Part shown: piece after piece, positions 46,244 to 55,563 of the stretch
Position numbering within the stretch: position 1 is the stretch's first letter
Layout of the letters: each line of letters opens with the position of its first letter
Source of the DNA: Planococcus ruber
GTDB lineage: Bacteria > Bacillota > Bacilli > Bacillales_A > Planococcaceae
Assembly: GCF_022819085.1 (NCBI RefSeq)
Contig: NZ_JALHAG010000010.1
Location: forward strand, 1-64,000
Length of the DNA stretch: 64,000 bases
Direction: 5' to 3'
Program-made: the position numbers and the translations under genes
The notes under the pieces: model-generated
Databases searched by the model: none
What the model saw: the letters and a program-made list of their open reading frames with translations, nothing else
What the model was told of the DNA's origin: nothing

Positions 46244-46281
46244 GACAAAAAGAAAACGAGGCTAAAAATTAGCTCATTTTC
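46244..46281 (-). terminator. Terminator-like hairpin in the rpoB leader
   Basis: GAAAATGAGCTAA and TTAGCCTCGTTTTC pair with one bulge (46252-46281) and are followed on the minus strand by TTTTTG (46244-46251). It lies between the rpoB promoter and start, so it may act as an attenuator. A smaller GCCC/GGGC stem precedes it (46316-46330). Confidence 0.65.
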
Positions 46282-46363
46282 GGTTTACCGTGATCAAATC
46301 TGTCGCTATGCCATGCCCTAAAAAGGGCAAACGACCTCAAAATAATAAATTTTGCATTTAGTT

Positions 46364-46392
46364 ATAATACCATAGCGGTTTTGTCAAGTCAA
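46364..46392 (-). promoter_or_regulatory. Sigma-A promoter of rpoBC
   Basis: TTGACT (46387-46392) and TATTAT (46364-46369) at 17 bp, overlapping the last codons of ybxB. An alternative TTGACA four to five bases further in pairs with TATAAC at a short spacing. Confidence 0.75.
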
Positions 46393-46991
46393 ACTTTTCT
46401 GGCCTCAAAAATAAAATACCCTTTTTTCTTGTCAATTACTTGGCAGTCTCCGAAAAGCTTCGTCAACTTCTCTTGAGTCGAAGGCGCCCCTTGCTTTTTC
46501 TGTATCACAACCCACAGCGATCCGCCGTGCTTCAGCTTATCGTAAGCTCCTTCATAAAAACGAAAAATCGTTTCTTTGCCTGCGCGGATCGGCGGATTGG
46601 TCAAAATCGCCGAAAATCCGTTTTCTTCTACCGCTGACAGCCCATCACTTTCATAAATCTTCACATTCTGTATGCCGTTTTTTTCTGCATTTTTCTTCGC
46701 TAATTCAATTGCGCGCATGTTTACATCAACCATGTGGACTTCTTTTTGAGGGAACGCTTTAGCGATCGCCATTCCGATCGGCCCGTATCCACACCCTACA
46801 TCTAAAACAGGGCCATCAATTGATGAATCTTCATAGGTTTCAATCAATAAACGAGAACCAAAGTCAATATCGCCTTTGCTGAATACGCCGGAGTCTGTCT
46901 GGAAATGGAACTTCTCGCCTCGCAATGTATTCGTCCATTCTTGAGGATTACTTGTTGTTTGGGGATTTTTAGAATAATAATGCTGGGACAT
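46389..46991 (-). CDS. ybxB: Class I methyltransferase of the RsmC/RlmG type (YbxB)
   Basis: 200 residues. SAM-binding motif LDVGCGYGPIGMA (63-75) and the catalytic NPPIRAGKE (132-140), a signature of N2-guanine rRNA methyltransferases such as RsmC and RlmG. It therefore probably methylates a guanine in ribosomal RNA; the exact site is not known. It lacks the duplicated N-terminal domain of E. coli RsmC. Same place as ybxB in B. subtilis, between rplL and rpoB. Confidence 0.85.
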   Translation of the reverse strand: MSQHYYSKNPQTTSNPQEWTNTLRGEKFHFQTDSGVFSKGDIDFGSRLLIETYEDSSIDGPVLDVGCGYGPIGMAIAKAFPQKEVHMVDVNMRAIELAKKNAEKNGIQNVKIYESDGLSAVEENGFSAILTNPPIRAGKETIFRFYEGAYDKLKHGGSLWVVIQKKQGAPSTQEKLTKLFGDCQVIDKKKGYFIFEARKV

Positions 46992-47054
46992 GAATAGCCC
47001 TCCTTACCATAATCAACTTACCGCAAAATCTTCAGCCGATTTAAATAATAAAAA

Positions 47055-47088
47055 GAAGAAAAAGCCCGTCGGTATAAACTGACGAGCT
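47055..47088 (-). terminator. Terminator after rplL
   Basis: Stem AGCCCGTC/GACGAGCT (47063-47088, with a G-T pair) followed by TTTTTC on the minus strand. Partial readthrough would be needed to express ybxB, for which no separate promoter is evident. Confidence 0.75.
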
Positions 47089-47115
47089 TTCTTTCTTATT
47101 CATAAGTTGATGAAA

Positions 47116-47475
47116 TTATTTAACTTCTACTGAAGCGCCAACTTCTTCAACTTTAGCTTTGATTTCTTCAGCTTCTTCTTTAGAAACGCCTTCTTTAAGA
47201 GCTTTAGGAGCTTCGTCAACTAGAGCTTTAGCTTCTTTCAAGCCTAGGCCAGTAACTTCGCGTACCACTTTGATAACTTTGATTTTTTGGTCTCCAGCAG
47301 AAGCTAGGACTACATCAAATTCAGTTTGCTCTTCAGCAGCAGCACCGCCAGCAGCAGCTGCAGCAACAGGAGCAGCAGCAGTTACGCCGAACTCGTCTTC
47401 GATTGCTTTTACTAGGTCGTTAAGTTGAAGAACTGTCATTTCTTTGATTGCGTCTAAGATTTGTTCTTGTGTCAT
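47116..47475 (-). CDS. rplL: 50S ribosomal protein L7/L12
   Basis: 119 residues. N-terminal dimerisation helix ([20 protein letters not shown]), an Ala-rich hinge (about 33-50) and the globular domain that recruits translation GTPases. Present in multiple copies on the stalk. It follows rplJ by 56 bp. Confidence 0.98.
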   Translation of the reverse strand: MTQEQILDAIKEMTVLQLNDLVKAIEDEFGVTAAAPVAAAAAGGAAAEEQTEFDVVLASAGDQKIKVIKVVREVTGLGLKEAKALVDEAPKALKEGVSKEEAEEIKAKVEEVGASVEVK

Positions 47476-47531
47476 TATAGTTTCCTCCTATGGAAAGTTG
47501 ATTTTTTTGTCGTGCTTATCCGGCTAACTTA

Positions 47532-48032
47532 TTAAGCGCCTTGTTCTTCTTTGCTGTCTGCAACTGCTTTTGTAATCGCAGCAAAGTTGCGGACTGGGGC
47601 TTGTAGTACGCTGAGTAGCATAGAAAGTAGACCTTCGCGTGATGGAAGTTCTGCCAATGCTTTAATATCGTCAGCAGATGATACAGTGCCTTCGATGATA
47701 CCCGCTTTGATTTCAAGCGCTTCGTTCTTTTTAGCGAAATCGTTGATGATTCTCGCTGGCGCTACTACGTCTTCGTTAGAAAACGCAATGGCGTTTGGTC
47801 CTGTAAAGTGTTCGTTGATTGCTTCAAGTCCGTGCATTTCAGTAGCACGGCGAGTCATTGAGTTTTTGTAAACTTTGAACTCAACGCCTGCTTCACGAAG
47901 CTGTTTACGAAGTTCTGTTAATTGGGCAACGTTCAAGCCGCGGTAATCCACAACTACAACCGAAGCTGCGGCTTCGAATTTGTCAGCGATCGTTTGCACA
48001 ACAACTTTTTTCGTTTCAACTGCTTTTCTCAT
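47532..48032 (-). CDS. rplJ: 50S ribosomal protein L10
   Basis: 166 residues. Stalk base protein that anchors L7/L12 dimers and, with them, represses its own mRNA by binding the leader at 48040-48215. Start ATG at 48032 after AGGAGGTG. Confidence 0.98.
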   Translation of the reverse strand: MRKAVETKKVVVQTIADKFEAAASVVVVDYRGLNVAQLTELRKQLREAGVEFKVYKNSMTRRATEMHGLEAINEHFTGPNAIAFSNEDVVAPARIINDFAKKNEALEIKAGIIEGTVSSADDIKALAELPSREGLLSMLLSVLQAPVRNFAAITKAVADSKEEQGA

Positions 48033-48039
48033 TTTGGCA

Positions 48040-48215
48040 CCTCCTATAGATTTTCATTCGTACCGTTCGTCCATAAGAAAAGCCTCTGGTCTTTACAGAC
48101 ACAGAGGCATAAGTTCAGCATCAAAAAGATGGGTACTGAATTCATCATGTCCTCGGCAGGGATAAATTAAGCGGCTCGCGCCCCTGCTGTCTGCGGTACA
48201 AATATGCATTTTACA
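48040..48215 (-). promoter_or_regulatory. L10 leader with attenuator of rplJ-rplL
   Basis: The segments GCAGGGGCGCGAGCC and CCCTGCCGAGGACA match the conserved L10(L12)4 binding structure of Firmicutes leaders. It is followed by a strong terminator stem, GCCTCTG.GTCT paired across 48077-48106, with a T-rich end (TTTTCTT). Binding of L10 should favour termination, giving feedback control. Confidence 0.85.
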
Positions 48216-48223
48216 ACTACGCT

Positions 48224-48252
48224 ATTGTAGCAAGTGTAAAATGATCTGTCAA
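48224..48252 (-). promoter_or_regulatory. Sigma-A promoter of rplJ-rplL
   Basis: TTGACA (48247-48252) and TACAAT (48224-48229), 17 bp apart, beginning just past the rplA stop. Confidence 0.88.
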
Positions 48253-48260
48253 CACTTAAA

Positions 48261-48956
48261 TTACTTAGCTACGCTGTTTGTATCTACTTTTACAGCAGGT
48301 CCCATTGTAGTTGTAACGTTAAGTGATTTGATGTAAGTTCCTTTAGCAGCCGACGGCTTCGCTTTCACAACTACATCGTAAATCGCTTCTAAGTTTTCAG
48401 CCAATTGGCTGTCTTCGAAAGAAACTTTCCCAATTGGTGCGTGGATGATACCTGATTTATCTGCACGGTATTCCACTTTACCAGCTTTGATTTCTTGAAC
48501 AGCTTTCGTTACATCAAATGTAACTGTGCCTGTTTTAGGGTTTGGCATTAAGCCTTTTGGTCCTAATACGCGTCCAAGTTTACCAACTTCACCCATCATA
48601 TCAGGAGTTGCAACGATCACGTCGAAGTCAAACCATCCTTGTTGGATTTTTTGGATATATTCAGCATCGCCTACGAAATCTGCACCTGCTGCTTCAGCTT
48701 CTTTAAGTTTTTCGCCTTTAGCGAAAACCAATACGCTTTGCGTTTTACCAGTTCCGTTTGGAAGCACTACTGCTCCGCGGATTTGCTGGTCGTTCTTGCG
48801 CGTATCAATTCCAAGACGGAAAGCTACTTCTACTGTTGCATCGAAGTTGACTGTGCTTGCTTTTTTCGCAAGTTCAATTGCTTCTTTAGCATCGTACAAT
48901 TTTGAACGATCGATTAATTTTGCTGCTTCTTGCAGCTTTTTGCCTGTTTTAGCCAT
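48261..48956 (-). CDS. rplA: 50S ribosomal protein L1
   Basis: 231 residues from ATG at 48956 ([18 protein letters not shown]), after AGGAGG; a longer frame upstream has no ribosome-binding site. L1 forms the mobile stalk at the E site and is the likely translational repressor of rplK-rplA through the leader at 49500-49540. Confidence 0.98.
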   Translation of the reverse strand: MAKTGKKLQEAAKLIDRSKLYDAKEAIELAKKASTVNFDATVEVAFRLGIDTRKNDQQIRGAVVLPNGTGKTQSVLVFAKGEKLKEAEAAGADFVGDAEYIQKIQQGWFDFDVIVATPDMMGEVGKLGRVLGPKGLMPNPKTGTVTFDVTKAVQEIKAGKVEYRADKSGIIHAPIGKVSFEDSQLAENLEAIYDVVVKAKPSAAKGTYIKSLNVTTTMGPAVKVDTNSVAK

Positions 48957-49062
48957 TTTGAAATGTCCTCCTTGTTGTGGTCTAGCGGTCTTGAACCTCC
49001 CACGATTAAAGGCTGCGCGGTTCTGGTGAACACGCGCAACCCATCCAAAAACAACTACTGTA

Positions 49063-49488
49063 TTAGTCTTCGATTGTAATGCCCATGCTGCGAGCAGTAC
49101 CTTCAACCATCAACATTGCAGCTTCAACTGAAGCAGCATTTAGATCTGGCATTTTAGTTTCTGCGATTTCGCGAACTTGGTCGCGTTTCACAGTCGCTAC
49201 TTTATTGCGGTTCGGTTCGCCTGAACCTGATTCGATACCAGCTGCTTTTTTCAATAGAACAGCAGCGGGTGGAGTTTTCGTAATGAATGTAAATGAACGG
49301 TCTTCAAATACCGAAATCTCAACCGGAATGATCAATCCTGCTTGTTCAGCAGTACGTGCGTTGAACTCTTTACAGAAGCCCATGATGTTAACACCTGCTT
49401 GACCCAATGCTGGACCAACCGGCGGCGCTGGATTAGCTTTTGCTGCAGGGATCTGCAATTTTACAACTTTAATCACTTTTTTAGCCAC
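49063..49488 (-). CDS. rplK: 50S ribosomal protein L11
   Basis: 141 residues from the GTG at 49488 ([20 protein letters not shown]), after AGGAGGTG. It binds the GTPase-associated centre, the thiostrepton site, and is required for the RelA-type stringent response. No change is apparent in the Pro-rich N-terminal loop [16 protein letters not shown]. Confidence 0.98.
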   Translation of the reverse strand: MAKKVIKVVKLQIPAAKANPAPPVGPALGQAGVNIMGFCKEFNARTAEQAGLIIPVEISVFEDRSFTFITKTPPAAVLLKKAAGIESGSGEPNRNKVATVKRDQVREIAETKMPDLNAASVEAAMLMVEGTARSMGITIED

Positions 49489-49499
49489 GAAACACACCT

Positions 49500-49545
49500 C
49501 CTTAAGTCCGTGATGTGGTAATAGGGTTTCCCCTCCCACTCAATA
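49500..49545 (-). promoter_or_regulatory. Probable L1-binding leader of rplK-rplA
   Basis: GTGG-GA-GGG-GAAA-CCC-TATTA-CCAC folds into a stem with an asymmetric internal loop, the shape of the L1 operator that mimics the L1 site on 23S rRNA. It lies just before the rplK ribosome-binding site. Confidence 0.65.
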
Positions 49546-49616
49546 TCTGTCTGTCAACTTTGTTGATAGAATTAGCTAAATTGTACAAATTGTCCTATGA
49601 CAGTCTGACCTATGAA

Positions 49617-49645
49617 ATAATACCACTTCTTCGCCATAATAGCAA
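49617..49645 (-). promoter_or_regulatory. Promoter of rplK-rplA
   Basis: TTGCTA (49640-49645) and TATTAT (49617-49622) at 17 bp, just after the nusG stop. Confidence 0.7.
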
Positions 49646-49652
49646 GCGGCTT

Positions 49653-50186
49653 TTATATTTTTTGAACCTGCTCGAAGTCGAGTTCCATTTTTGTCTCCCT
49701 GCCGAAGATATCGATGGAAACTTTTACTTTGCCTTTTGTTTCATCAATTTCTTCCACTTTGCCTTGGAAACTCGCGAATGGCCCTTCCATGACTTCGACG
49801 ACATCGGATACGGCAAAGTCAATGTCCACTTTGCGCGCTGTCATGCCCATCTGTTTCAAGATGAACTCGACTTCCTCATCCAATAAAGGCGTCGGTTTCG
49901 CGCCTCCGCCTGATGAACCGATAAATCCAGTGACACCCGGTGTATTTCGGACAACATACCAAGACTCATCTGTCATGATCAATTCCACTAAAACGTATCC
50001 CGGGAAAGTTTTGCGCATCACTGTGCGTTTTTTTCCGTCTTTAAAATCTGTTTCCTGTTCTTCAGGAATGATGACGCGGAAGATTTTATCTTGCATGCCC
50101 ATTGTTTCTACGCGTTTTTCCAAGTTTGCTTTTACTTTATTCTCATAACCTGAATACGTGTGTACCACATACCAATTTTTTTCCAT
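49653..50186 (-). CDS. nusG: Transcription termination/antitermination factor NusG
   Basis: 177 residues: NGN domain (MEKNWYVVHTYSGYENKVKA...) that binds RNA polymerase, and a C-terminal KOW domain (about 127-160, VSDVVEVMEGPFASFQGKVEEI) that contacts ribosome or Rho. In B. subtilis it stimulates pausing. A terminator-like hairpin separates it from secE, so its level may depend on readthrough. Confidence 0.98.
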   Translation of the reverse strand: MEKNWYVVHTYSGYENKVKANLEKRVETMGMQDKIFRVIIPEEQETDFKDGKKRTVMRKTFPGYVLVELIMTDESWYVVRNTPGVTGFIGSSGGGAKPTPLLDEEVEFILKQMGMTARKVDIDFAVSDVVEVMEGPFASFQGKVEEIDETKGKVKVSIDIFGRETKMELDFEQVQKI

Positions 50187-50230
50187 AATCGTGCGGACTA
50201 GACGTCCATCCCTCCTTTTTTTGCCAAATG

Positions 50231-50258
50231 AAAAAACCCGTTCTCTAAGAATGACGGG
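50231..50258 (-). terminator. Terminator-like hairpin between secE and nusG
   Basis: Stem CCCGTtcT/AgaatGACGGG (50237-50258) followed by a run of six T on the minus strand (50231-50236). No promoter is visible between it and nusG, so it probably works as a partial terminator. Confidence 0.7.
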
Positions 50259-50295
50259 CTATTTTTTATGCGTTATTCTTGTTGAATACCTAAAA

Positions 50296-50481
50296 TCAAA
50301 GTGCCAAGAACCAACGGAATAATTCCGAGATGCCAGTATCGACTAATGCGAAGAAAAGAGCCATAAAGATTACTGTAGAAAGAACTACGATTGTATAGCG
50401 AGTCAGTTCTTTGCGCTTTGGCCAGCTTACTTTTCTCATTTCCGAAACGACATTTTTAAAGAAACCACCAATGTTGCCCAT
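50296..50481 (-). CDS. secE: Protein translocase subunit SecE
   Basis: 61 residues with one C-terminal membrane segment (about 28-58), the short Gram-positive form. The conserved amphipathic stretch VSEMRKVSWPKRKEL precedes it. Forms the channel with SecY (11015-12310). Confidence 0.96.
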   Translation of the reverse strand: MGNIGGFFKNVVSEMRKVSWPKRKELTRYTIVVLSTVIFMALFFALVDTGISELFRWFLAL

Positions 50482-50540
50482 TGTTTTAAAAACCTCCGAC
50501 TTTCAAAATTACTCTATATCGTCCGGCATTCAATTAAAAT

Positions 50541-50687
50541 TCATAAGGTTTGTTGATGCACGGTATGCCCATTGCAGTGAGCACAGAATTTTTTGAGTTC
50601 CAAACGTGTACTGCGCCCTTCTTTCGAAGGTACCGTATAATTACGGGAAGCACATTTCGAGCAGCTTAAAACCATTTTTTTAGCCAT
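50541..50687 (-). CDS. rpmG: 50S ribosomal protein L33 (zinc-ribbon form)
   Basis: 48 residues: starts MAKKMVLSCSKCASRNYTV and ends NGHTVHQQTL. Two CxxC pairs (CSKC and CAHC) make it the zinc-binding form. Between sigH and secE, where B. subtilis also carries an L33 gene (rpmGB). Start ATG at 50687. Confidence 0.95.
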   Translation of the reverse strand: MAKKMVLSCSKCASRNYTVPSKEGRSTRLELKKFCAHCNGHTVHQQTL

Positions 50688-50757
50688 TTTTCTCACCCTA
50701 TTCGAGTTTGCAGCTTTTTCAAGGTTATCACCTTAAAACGGAGCTGTCAACTAGGCC

Positions 50758-51408
50758 TTAGGACATCTGGGTCTCGTCAAATTGAAGATGCCGCTCCAGT
50801 TTCCGCTTGACTCGCTGCAGCGCATTATCAATCGATTTGACATGCCGTTCCAATTTATCGGAAATTTCCTGATACGATTGGCCATCCAAGTACAAAGCCA
50901 GAACTTCGCGTTCCAAATCACTCAGTACTTCACCCATTTTTTCTTCCATGTACAAAAATTCTTCGTTATTAATCATCAACTCTTCAGGGTCATCGACACC
51001 AGTTCCAGTCAAAACATCCATCAACGTCCGATCAGATTCTTCATCGTAAATCGGCTTATCCAAGGAGACATAGGAATTCAGCGGAATGTGCTTTTGCCTT
51101 GTTGCCGTTTTGATCGCCGTAATGATTTGGCGAATGATGCACAATTCGGCAAAGGCCCGGAAAGAAGATAATTTATCACTTCGGAAATCGCGGATCGCTT
51201 TGTATAAGCCGATCATCCCTTCTTGGATGATGTCTTCCTTATCAGCCCCTATTAAAAAATAGGAACGGGCTTTCATGCGAACAAAATGCCGAAACTTCGT
51301 AATCAAAAAGTCCAAGGCTTCGGTATTTCCGCTGTGGACCAAACTGACAAGTTCTTCATCTGTCATTTCTGTGAATCGGTGCGTTTGAACTTGCTCATGA
51401 TTTACCAC
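50758..51408 (-). CDS. sigH: RNA polymerase sigma factor SigH (Spo0H)
   Basis: 216 residues from GTG at 51408, eight bases after GGAGGG. Sigma-70 family: region 2 (about 26-100, with DIIQEGMIGLYKAIRDF) and region 4 (about 155-210, LSDLEREVLALYLDGQSYQEI). In Bacillus it drives early stationary-phase, competence and sporulation genes. In a genome that lacks several sporulation genes it probably serves stationary-phase or competence functions, as in staphylococci. Confidence 0.95.
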   Translation of the reverse strand: MVNHEQVQTHRFTEMTDEELVSLVHSGNTEALDFLITKFRHFVRMKARSYFLIGADKEDIIQEGMIGLYKAIRDFRSDKLSSFRAFAELCIIRQIITAIKTATRQKHIPLNSYVSLDKPIYDEESDRTLMDVLTGTGVDDPEELMINNEEFLYMEEKMGEVLSDLEREVLALYLDGQSYQEISDKLERHVKSIDNALQRVKRKLERHLQFDETQMS

Positions 51409-51444
51409 GGCTATCCCTCCGGTTGCGTGAACCTCGATAACATC

Positions 51445-51474
51445 AGTATACAGGAAGAAAAAATTGAGCGTCAA
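51445..51474 (-). promoter_or_regulatory. Promoter of sigH
   Basis: TTGACG (51469-51474) and TATACT (51445-51450) with an 18 bp spacer, beginning within a few bases of the rae1 stop codon. Sigma-A type. Confidence 0.65.
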
Positions 51475-51478
51475 CCAG

Positions 51479-51988
51479 TCATTTCAGTCCACGTCGCCAT
51501 TTTTCGAAAATTTCTGCCACTTCTTCAGATAGATGAATTTTGGAAAATGCCCGCTGTTCTTGAATTTCTTTCACTTTCTTCGAAATATTCCGTTGAATTT
51601 CTTCCATCTCAATTTCCAATTCCCTGGCTGAAATGCGAAGAGCTCCTTTGCCAAAAATAACCCGCTGTTCCGTTTGATCGGAAGTGGCGACATAAATTTG
51701 GTCTCTGCGGCTGCTTAGGCTCGTTGCCAATTTTTCAATCCGTTCATCTGCCGTCTCACTTTCCCGCGTAAAGATGACCTCAACTTCATGGTGCCTATTC
51801 TTGGCTTCAATCCCCGGGACCAGATGGGCATCAAAAATGATGATGACGCGCCAACCCTTGTAACTTTTATATTCAGCCATCCGTTCAATTAACCGGTCTC
51901 TGGCATCTACCAGTTTATCTTTTTTTAATTCTCTTAGTTCCACCCAGTCTCCAATGATGTTATAGCCATCAACCAGCAGAATATCCAT
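51479..51988 (-). CDS. rae1: Ribosome-dependent mRNA endonuclease Rae1 (YacP, NYN domain)
   Basis: 169 residues from ATG at 51988 (MDILLVDGYNIIGDWVEL). NYN/PIN-like nuclease: the Asp in LVDGYNIIG, RVIIIFDAH and VATSDQTEQRVIFGKGA are the conserved acidic and SDQ motifs. In B. subtilis Rae1 enters the ribosomal A site and cuts certain mRNAs. It begins five bases after the rlmB stop, last gene of the cys operon. Confidence 0.9.
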   Translation of the reverse strand: MDILLVDGYNIIGDWVELRELKKDKLVDARDRLIERMAEYKSYKGWRVIIIFDAHLVPGIEAKNRHHEVEVIFTRESETADERIEKLATSLSSRRDQIYVATSDQTEQRVIFGKGALRISARELEIEMEEIQRNISKKVKEIQEQRAFSKIHLSEEVAEIFEKWRRGLK

Positions 51989-51992
51989 GGAA

Positions 51993-52745
51993 TCACCCGA
52001 GTGGATGGCGCTTTCGATAAACTTCATACATCAATAAACTTGCAGCCACTGACGCATTAAGGGATGTAACGTGTCCAATCATTGGCAGCTGGTAAAGGAA
52101 ATCACATTTATCGCGCAAGATCCGGCTCATGCCTTTTCCTTCACTTCCAATAATGACGGCAAGCGGCAAGCCTGCATCCATATTGCGGTAATCCGTCGAC
52201 TCTTTTGCATCCGTCCCCGCAATCCATACGCCGCGTTTTTTCAATTCGTCTACCGTTTGGGATAAATTGTTGACGCGCACGACCGGCACGTGTTCAATAG
52301 CACCCGTGGAAGACTTGGCAACAACAGCTGTCAGGCCCACAGCACGGCGTTTCGGAATCACGATGCCGTGTACGCCGATTGCATCCGCTGTCCGCATGAT
52401 CGATCCCAAGTTATGCGGATCTTCCAATTCATCAAGAATTAAAAAGAACGGATCTTCCGAGCGCGCTGCCGCTGCTTCGAATAAATCATCCAATTCTGCG
52501 TAATTATAAGCAGCCACGGCTGCCGCGATTCCCTGGTGGTTCGAATCCGTCAACCCGTCCACTTTCTTTTTCGGCACGAATTGAACCAGGACTCCTTTTT
52601 CTTTTGCCAATTGCAGCAATTCCGTGATCCCTTTTTTCTGGACGCCTTCGGCAATCCAGATTTTATTGACGTCCCGGTCTGCGCGCAAAGCTTCCAGTAC
52701 GGGGTTTTTGCCACCGATAATTTCCGGTGCTAGTTCCTCAGTCAT
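51993..52745 (-). CDS. rlmB: SPOUT 2'-O-methyltransferase of the RlmB/TrmH family (YacO)
   Basis: 250 residues. An N-terminal substrate-binding domain (about 1-80, [19 protein letters not shown]) precedes a knotted SPOUT domain with motif 1 [18 protein letters not shown], motif 2 [12 protein letters not shown] and motif 3 [24 protein letters not shown]. coli RlmB methylates 23S G2251; the Bacillus homologue probably does likewise but this is inferred. The ATG overlaps the mrnC stop (ATGA). Confidence 0.93.
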   Translation of the reverse strand: MTEELAPEIIGGKNPVLEALRADRDVNKIWIAEGVQKKGITELLQLAKEKGVLVQFVPKKKVDGLTDSNHQGIAAAVAAYNYAELDDLFEAAAARSEDPFFLILDELEDPHNLGSIMRTADAIGVHGIVIPKRRAVGLTAVVAKSSTGAIEHVPVVRVNNLSQTVDELKKRGVWIAGTDAKESTDYRNMDAGLPLAVIIGSEGKGMSRILRDKCDFLYQLPMIGHVTSLNASVAASLLMYEVYRKRHPLG

Positions 52746-53161
52746 TTGATCGCTCCTCTCAGCTCTTCTATTGTGTCAATCGCATAGGCGATGATTTCAT
52801 CCGTCCGGTCTTGCTCGCCTTTTAAATAAAGCCACCCAAGCACTGCTTCAAAAGCGGTGCTGAAATTATAGGTTTGGACATCGGTGTTTTTCGGCACCGA
52901 TCCTGATTTCGCATTGCGCCCTCTTCTCATGACAGCCAGCTCCGCCTCGGTTAAAAACGCTTCATCTGTCATTTTCTTTAAGACACCGGCCTGCGCTTTT
53001 GCCGAAACAAAGGTCGTGGCTTGGCGATGCAGAATATTGGGTTTAACGCGTCCAGAACGCAGCAGATGTTCGCGCACCGCCTGCTCATACACGGCATCGC
53101 CCATATAAGCGAGTGCCAGCGCGTTCAGCTGGTCAACGTCCTGATTCCGTAAAACGTTCAC
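52742..53161 (-). CDS. mrnC: Mini-ribonuclease 3 (23S rRNA maturation)
   Basis: 139 residues: an RNase III catalytic domain without the double-stranded-RNA-binding domain. Active-site segment [18 protein letters not shown]. In B. subtilis it trims 23S rRNA ends with L3. It starts with GTG at 53161, five bases after cysS, and overlaps rlmB. Confidence 0.94.
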   Translation of the reverse strand: MNVLRNQDVDQLNALALAYMGDAVYEQAVREHLLRSGRVKPNILHRQATTFVSAKAQAGVLKKMTDEAFLTEAELAVMRRGRNAKSGSVPKNTDVQTYNFSTAFEAVLGWLYLKGEQDRTDEIIAYAIDTIEELRGAIK

Positions 53162-53165
53162 GCCC

Positions 53166-54566
53166 TTACCCCCTTTTCCAACGCGTGCCTTGCGCCGTAT
53201 CTTCTAAAATGATGTTTTTCTCTTTGAACAAGTCCCGGATTTCATCCGCTCGCGCAAAATCGCGGTTCTTGCGGGCTTCGATGCGTTCTGCAAGCAACGC
53301 TTCCACTTCGGCATCCAATAATTCTGCTTCCTGTTTGAACGGCAATCCCAACACGCCGGCCAATTCGCCGAATAACGCGATGAATGCTTCCAGCACTTCC
53401 GTGGAAGTTTGTTTTTCCAATAAATACGTATTGGACAACCGCGATAAATCAAAGAGTTTTGAAATCGCATTTGCTGTATTGAAATCGTCATCCATCGTTT
53501 CCACAAACTCTTCTTTGATGGCATTCATTTTCGACAGCCAAATATCCGTATGGTCCCCAAGGCCTGCCGACGTTTCCAACCGATGCTTCAAGTTTGCATA
53601 AGCCGTCCGAAGCCGCTCAAGTCCAGCAATGGCATCTTCCACCAATTGCTGCGAATAATTGATCGGGTGGCGATAATGGACAGACAGCATGAACATGCGA
53701 AGTACCTGCGCATCCAATTCTTTTAAAATGTCATTGACCAAAACAAAGTTATTCAGTGATTTCGACATTTTTTCATTGTCGATATTGATATAGCCGTTAT
53801 GCATCCAGTAGCGGGCAAACGTCTTGCCCGTGTAAGCTTCAGACTGGGCAATTTCATTTTCATGGTGCGGGAACGTTAAATCCTGTCCGCCTGCATGAAT
53901 GTCGATCGTATCGCCGAGATGCTCGCGCGCCATAACTGAGCATTCGATATGCCAGCCTGGACGCCCTTTGCCCCAAGGACTTTCCCACGAAATTTCGCCC
54001 GGTTTCGCCGCTTTCCATAAAGCGAAATCCAAGGCATCTTCTTTCTTATCGCCCGTCTCAATCCGCGCGCCCACCTTCAATTCATCGACCGATTGATGCG
54101 ACAATTTTCCGTAGCCTTCGAATTTGCGCGTGCGGTAGTAAATATCGCCTTGCGATTCGTAGGCATAGCCCTTTTCCACAAGCGCTTCGATAAAATCAAT
54201 GATTTGCGGCATATGGTCCATGACGCGCGGATGCACATCCGCTTCGTCGCAGCCCAGCGCTTTCGTATCTTCAAAATAAGCTTGGATAAAACGTTCAGCG
54301 ATTTCCGGAACTTCCACGCCGAGTTCATTGGCAGCTTTAATCAGTTTGTCATCAACATCCGTAAAGTTGGAGACATACGTAACGTCATAGCCGCGGTAAG
54401 CCAAGTAACGGCGAACCGTGTCATAGACAATAACCGGACGCGCATTGCCGATGTGAATGTAGTTATAGACAGTCGGACCGCACACATACATTTTTACTTT
54501 TCCCTCTTCTAAGGGAATAAATGCTTCTTTTTGACGCGATAGCGAATTAAAAATTTGAATTGCCAT
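53166..54566 (-). CDS. cysS: Cysteinyl-tRNA synthetase
   Basis: 466 residues. Class I synthetase: zinc/active-site Cys29 (VCGPTVYN), HIGN at 38-41, and KMSKSLNN. It charges tRNA-Cys. Located 19 bp after cysE and under the same Cys T-box, so synthesis rises when tRNA-Cys is uncharged. Confidence 0.98.
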   Translation of the reverse strand: MAIQIFNSLSRQKEAFIPLEEGKVKMYVCGPTVYNYIHIGNARPVIVYDTVRRYLAYRGYDVTYVSNFTDVDDKLIKAANELGVEVPEIAERFIQAYFEDTKALGCDEADVHPRVMDHMPQIIDFIEALVEKGYAYESQGDIYYRTRKFEGYGKLSHQSVDELKVGARIETGDKKEDALDFALWKAAKPGEISWESPWGKGRPGWHIECSVMAREHLGDTIDIHAGGQDLTFPHHENEIAQSEAYTGKTFARYWMHNGYINIDNEKMSKSLNNFVLVNDILKELDAQVLRMFMLSVHYRHPINYSQQLVEDAIAGLERLRTAYANLKHRLETSAGLGDHTDIWLSKMNAIKEEFVETMDDDFNTANAISKLFDLSRLSNTYLLEKQTSTEVLEAFIALFGELAGVLGLPFKQEAELLDAEVEALLAERIEARKNRDFARADEIRDLFKEKNIILEDTAQGTRWKRG

Positions 54567-54585
54567 TCCGTTGCCCTTCTTTCTT

Positions 54586-55224
54586 TTATGCGTTTTTTAA
54601 TCGTTCAATTTCCTGCTTCAGTTCCGCTATTTTCATTTCCATGCTTTCGCATTTATCCATCATCGGATCCGGCATGTCTTGATGATTCAGATCGGGCTTT
54701 ACTTTCACGCCGTCCTGGATCACCACTTTTCCCGGAATCCCGACAACTGTCGCATTTGCCGGAACGCTTTTCAGCACAACGGAGCCGGCGCCGACTTTTG
54801 AATTTTCGCCAACTACTATGGAGCCAAGGACTTTTGCGCCTGTGGCAACCAACACATTGTCTTCTAGCGTCGGATGGCGTTTGCCGCGCTCTTTTCCCGT
54901 TCCTCCAAGTGTGACGCCTTGATACAAGGTGACATTGTCGCCGATGATACACGTTTCACCGATGACGACCCCCATGCCATGGTCAATAAAAAATCGGCGG
55001 CCGATCACCGCTCCTGGATGGATCTCGATGCCGGTGAAAAAACGGCTGATCTGCGAAATAGCGCGGGCAATGAAAAACAATTTCTTCTTAAAGAAAAAAT
55101 GCGCTAAGCGGTGCGCCCAAATGGCATGCAGCCCGGAATAGGTCAAGATGACTTCCAAGTAGCTTCGGGCAGCCGGGTCCTGCTCAAACACCACATCAAT
55201 GTCCTCTTTTAAAAATTTCCACAT
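54586..55224 (-). CDS. cysE: Serine O-acetyltransferase
   Basis: 212 residues from ATG at 55224 ([20 protein letters not shown]), which follows AGGAGAG; a longer frame upstream runs into the T-box. It makes O-acetylserine for cysteine synthesis. Left-handed beta-helix hexapeptide repeats (about 65-165) contain the catalytic [10 protein letters not shown]. The C-terminal 40 residues ([18 protein letters not shown]) form a short predicted coiled coil. Confidence 0.96.
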   Translation of the reverse strand: MWKFLKEDIDVVFEQDPAARSYLEVILTYSGLHAIWAHRLAHFFFKKKLFFIARAISQISRFFTGIEIHPGAVIGRRFFIDHGMGVVIGETCIIGDNVTLYQGVTLGGTGKERGKRHPTLEDNVLVATGAKVLGSIVVGENSKVGAGSVVLKSVPANATVVGIPGKVVIQDGVKVKPDLNHQDMPDPMMDKCESMEMKIAELKQEIERLKNA

Positions 55225-55251
55225 GCTCACTCTCTCCTTTCTTGTGCAAAA

Positions 55252-55495
55252 TAAAAAGCGCCTCTGCCATAAAAATGACAGAGACGCATAATTGCGCGGT
55301 TCCACTCTGATTAGAAAGGCGGTTGCCTTTCTCTCTCGAACGCCTTTAACGCAGGCGGTACGTCTGGTCTACTTGATTCGACTCAGCACTCGGAGAGGCA
55401 TTTCAACGCAGCAGCGGCCCGGATCATTTTCAGCCGGTGATGATCCTCTCTTTGGAGCATGCTGCATTTACTTCTTCTCGTCAACGATTTACTAA
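55252..55495 (-). promoter_or_regulatory. Cys-specific T-box riboswitch of cysE-cysS
   Basis: Stem I (AGAAGTAAATGCAGC...GCTGCGTTGAAATGC) with AGAGAGGATC apical motif; specifier TGC at 55398-55400 (cysteine). T-box GTGGAACCGCGC at 55294-55305. Terminator GCGCCTCTG.../CAGAGACGC (55258-55287) followed by a T-run. Uncharged tRNA-Cys should release transcription of cysE and cysS. Confidence 0.92.
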
Positions 55496-55505
55496 TAGTA
55501 AGTTC

Positions 55506-55533
55506 ATTCTACACGCTTGCCGCCATAAGTCAA
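55506..55533 (-). promoter_or_regulatory. Promoter of the cysE T-box transcript
   Basis: TTGACT (55528-55533) and TAGAAT (55506-55511), 16 bp apart, between gltX and the T-box. Confidence 0.65.
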
Positions 55534-55563
55534 TTTCTTGCACTCTTTGCAGCTGCCACCCGC

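Noticed and set aside
49714..50148. Plus-strand frame inside nusG
   Set aside because: Complete overlap with a conserved gene and no ribosome-binding site or recognisable domain.
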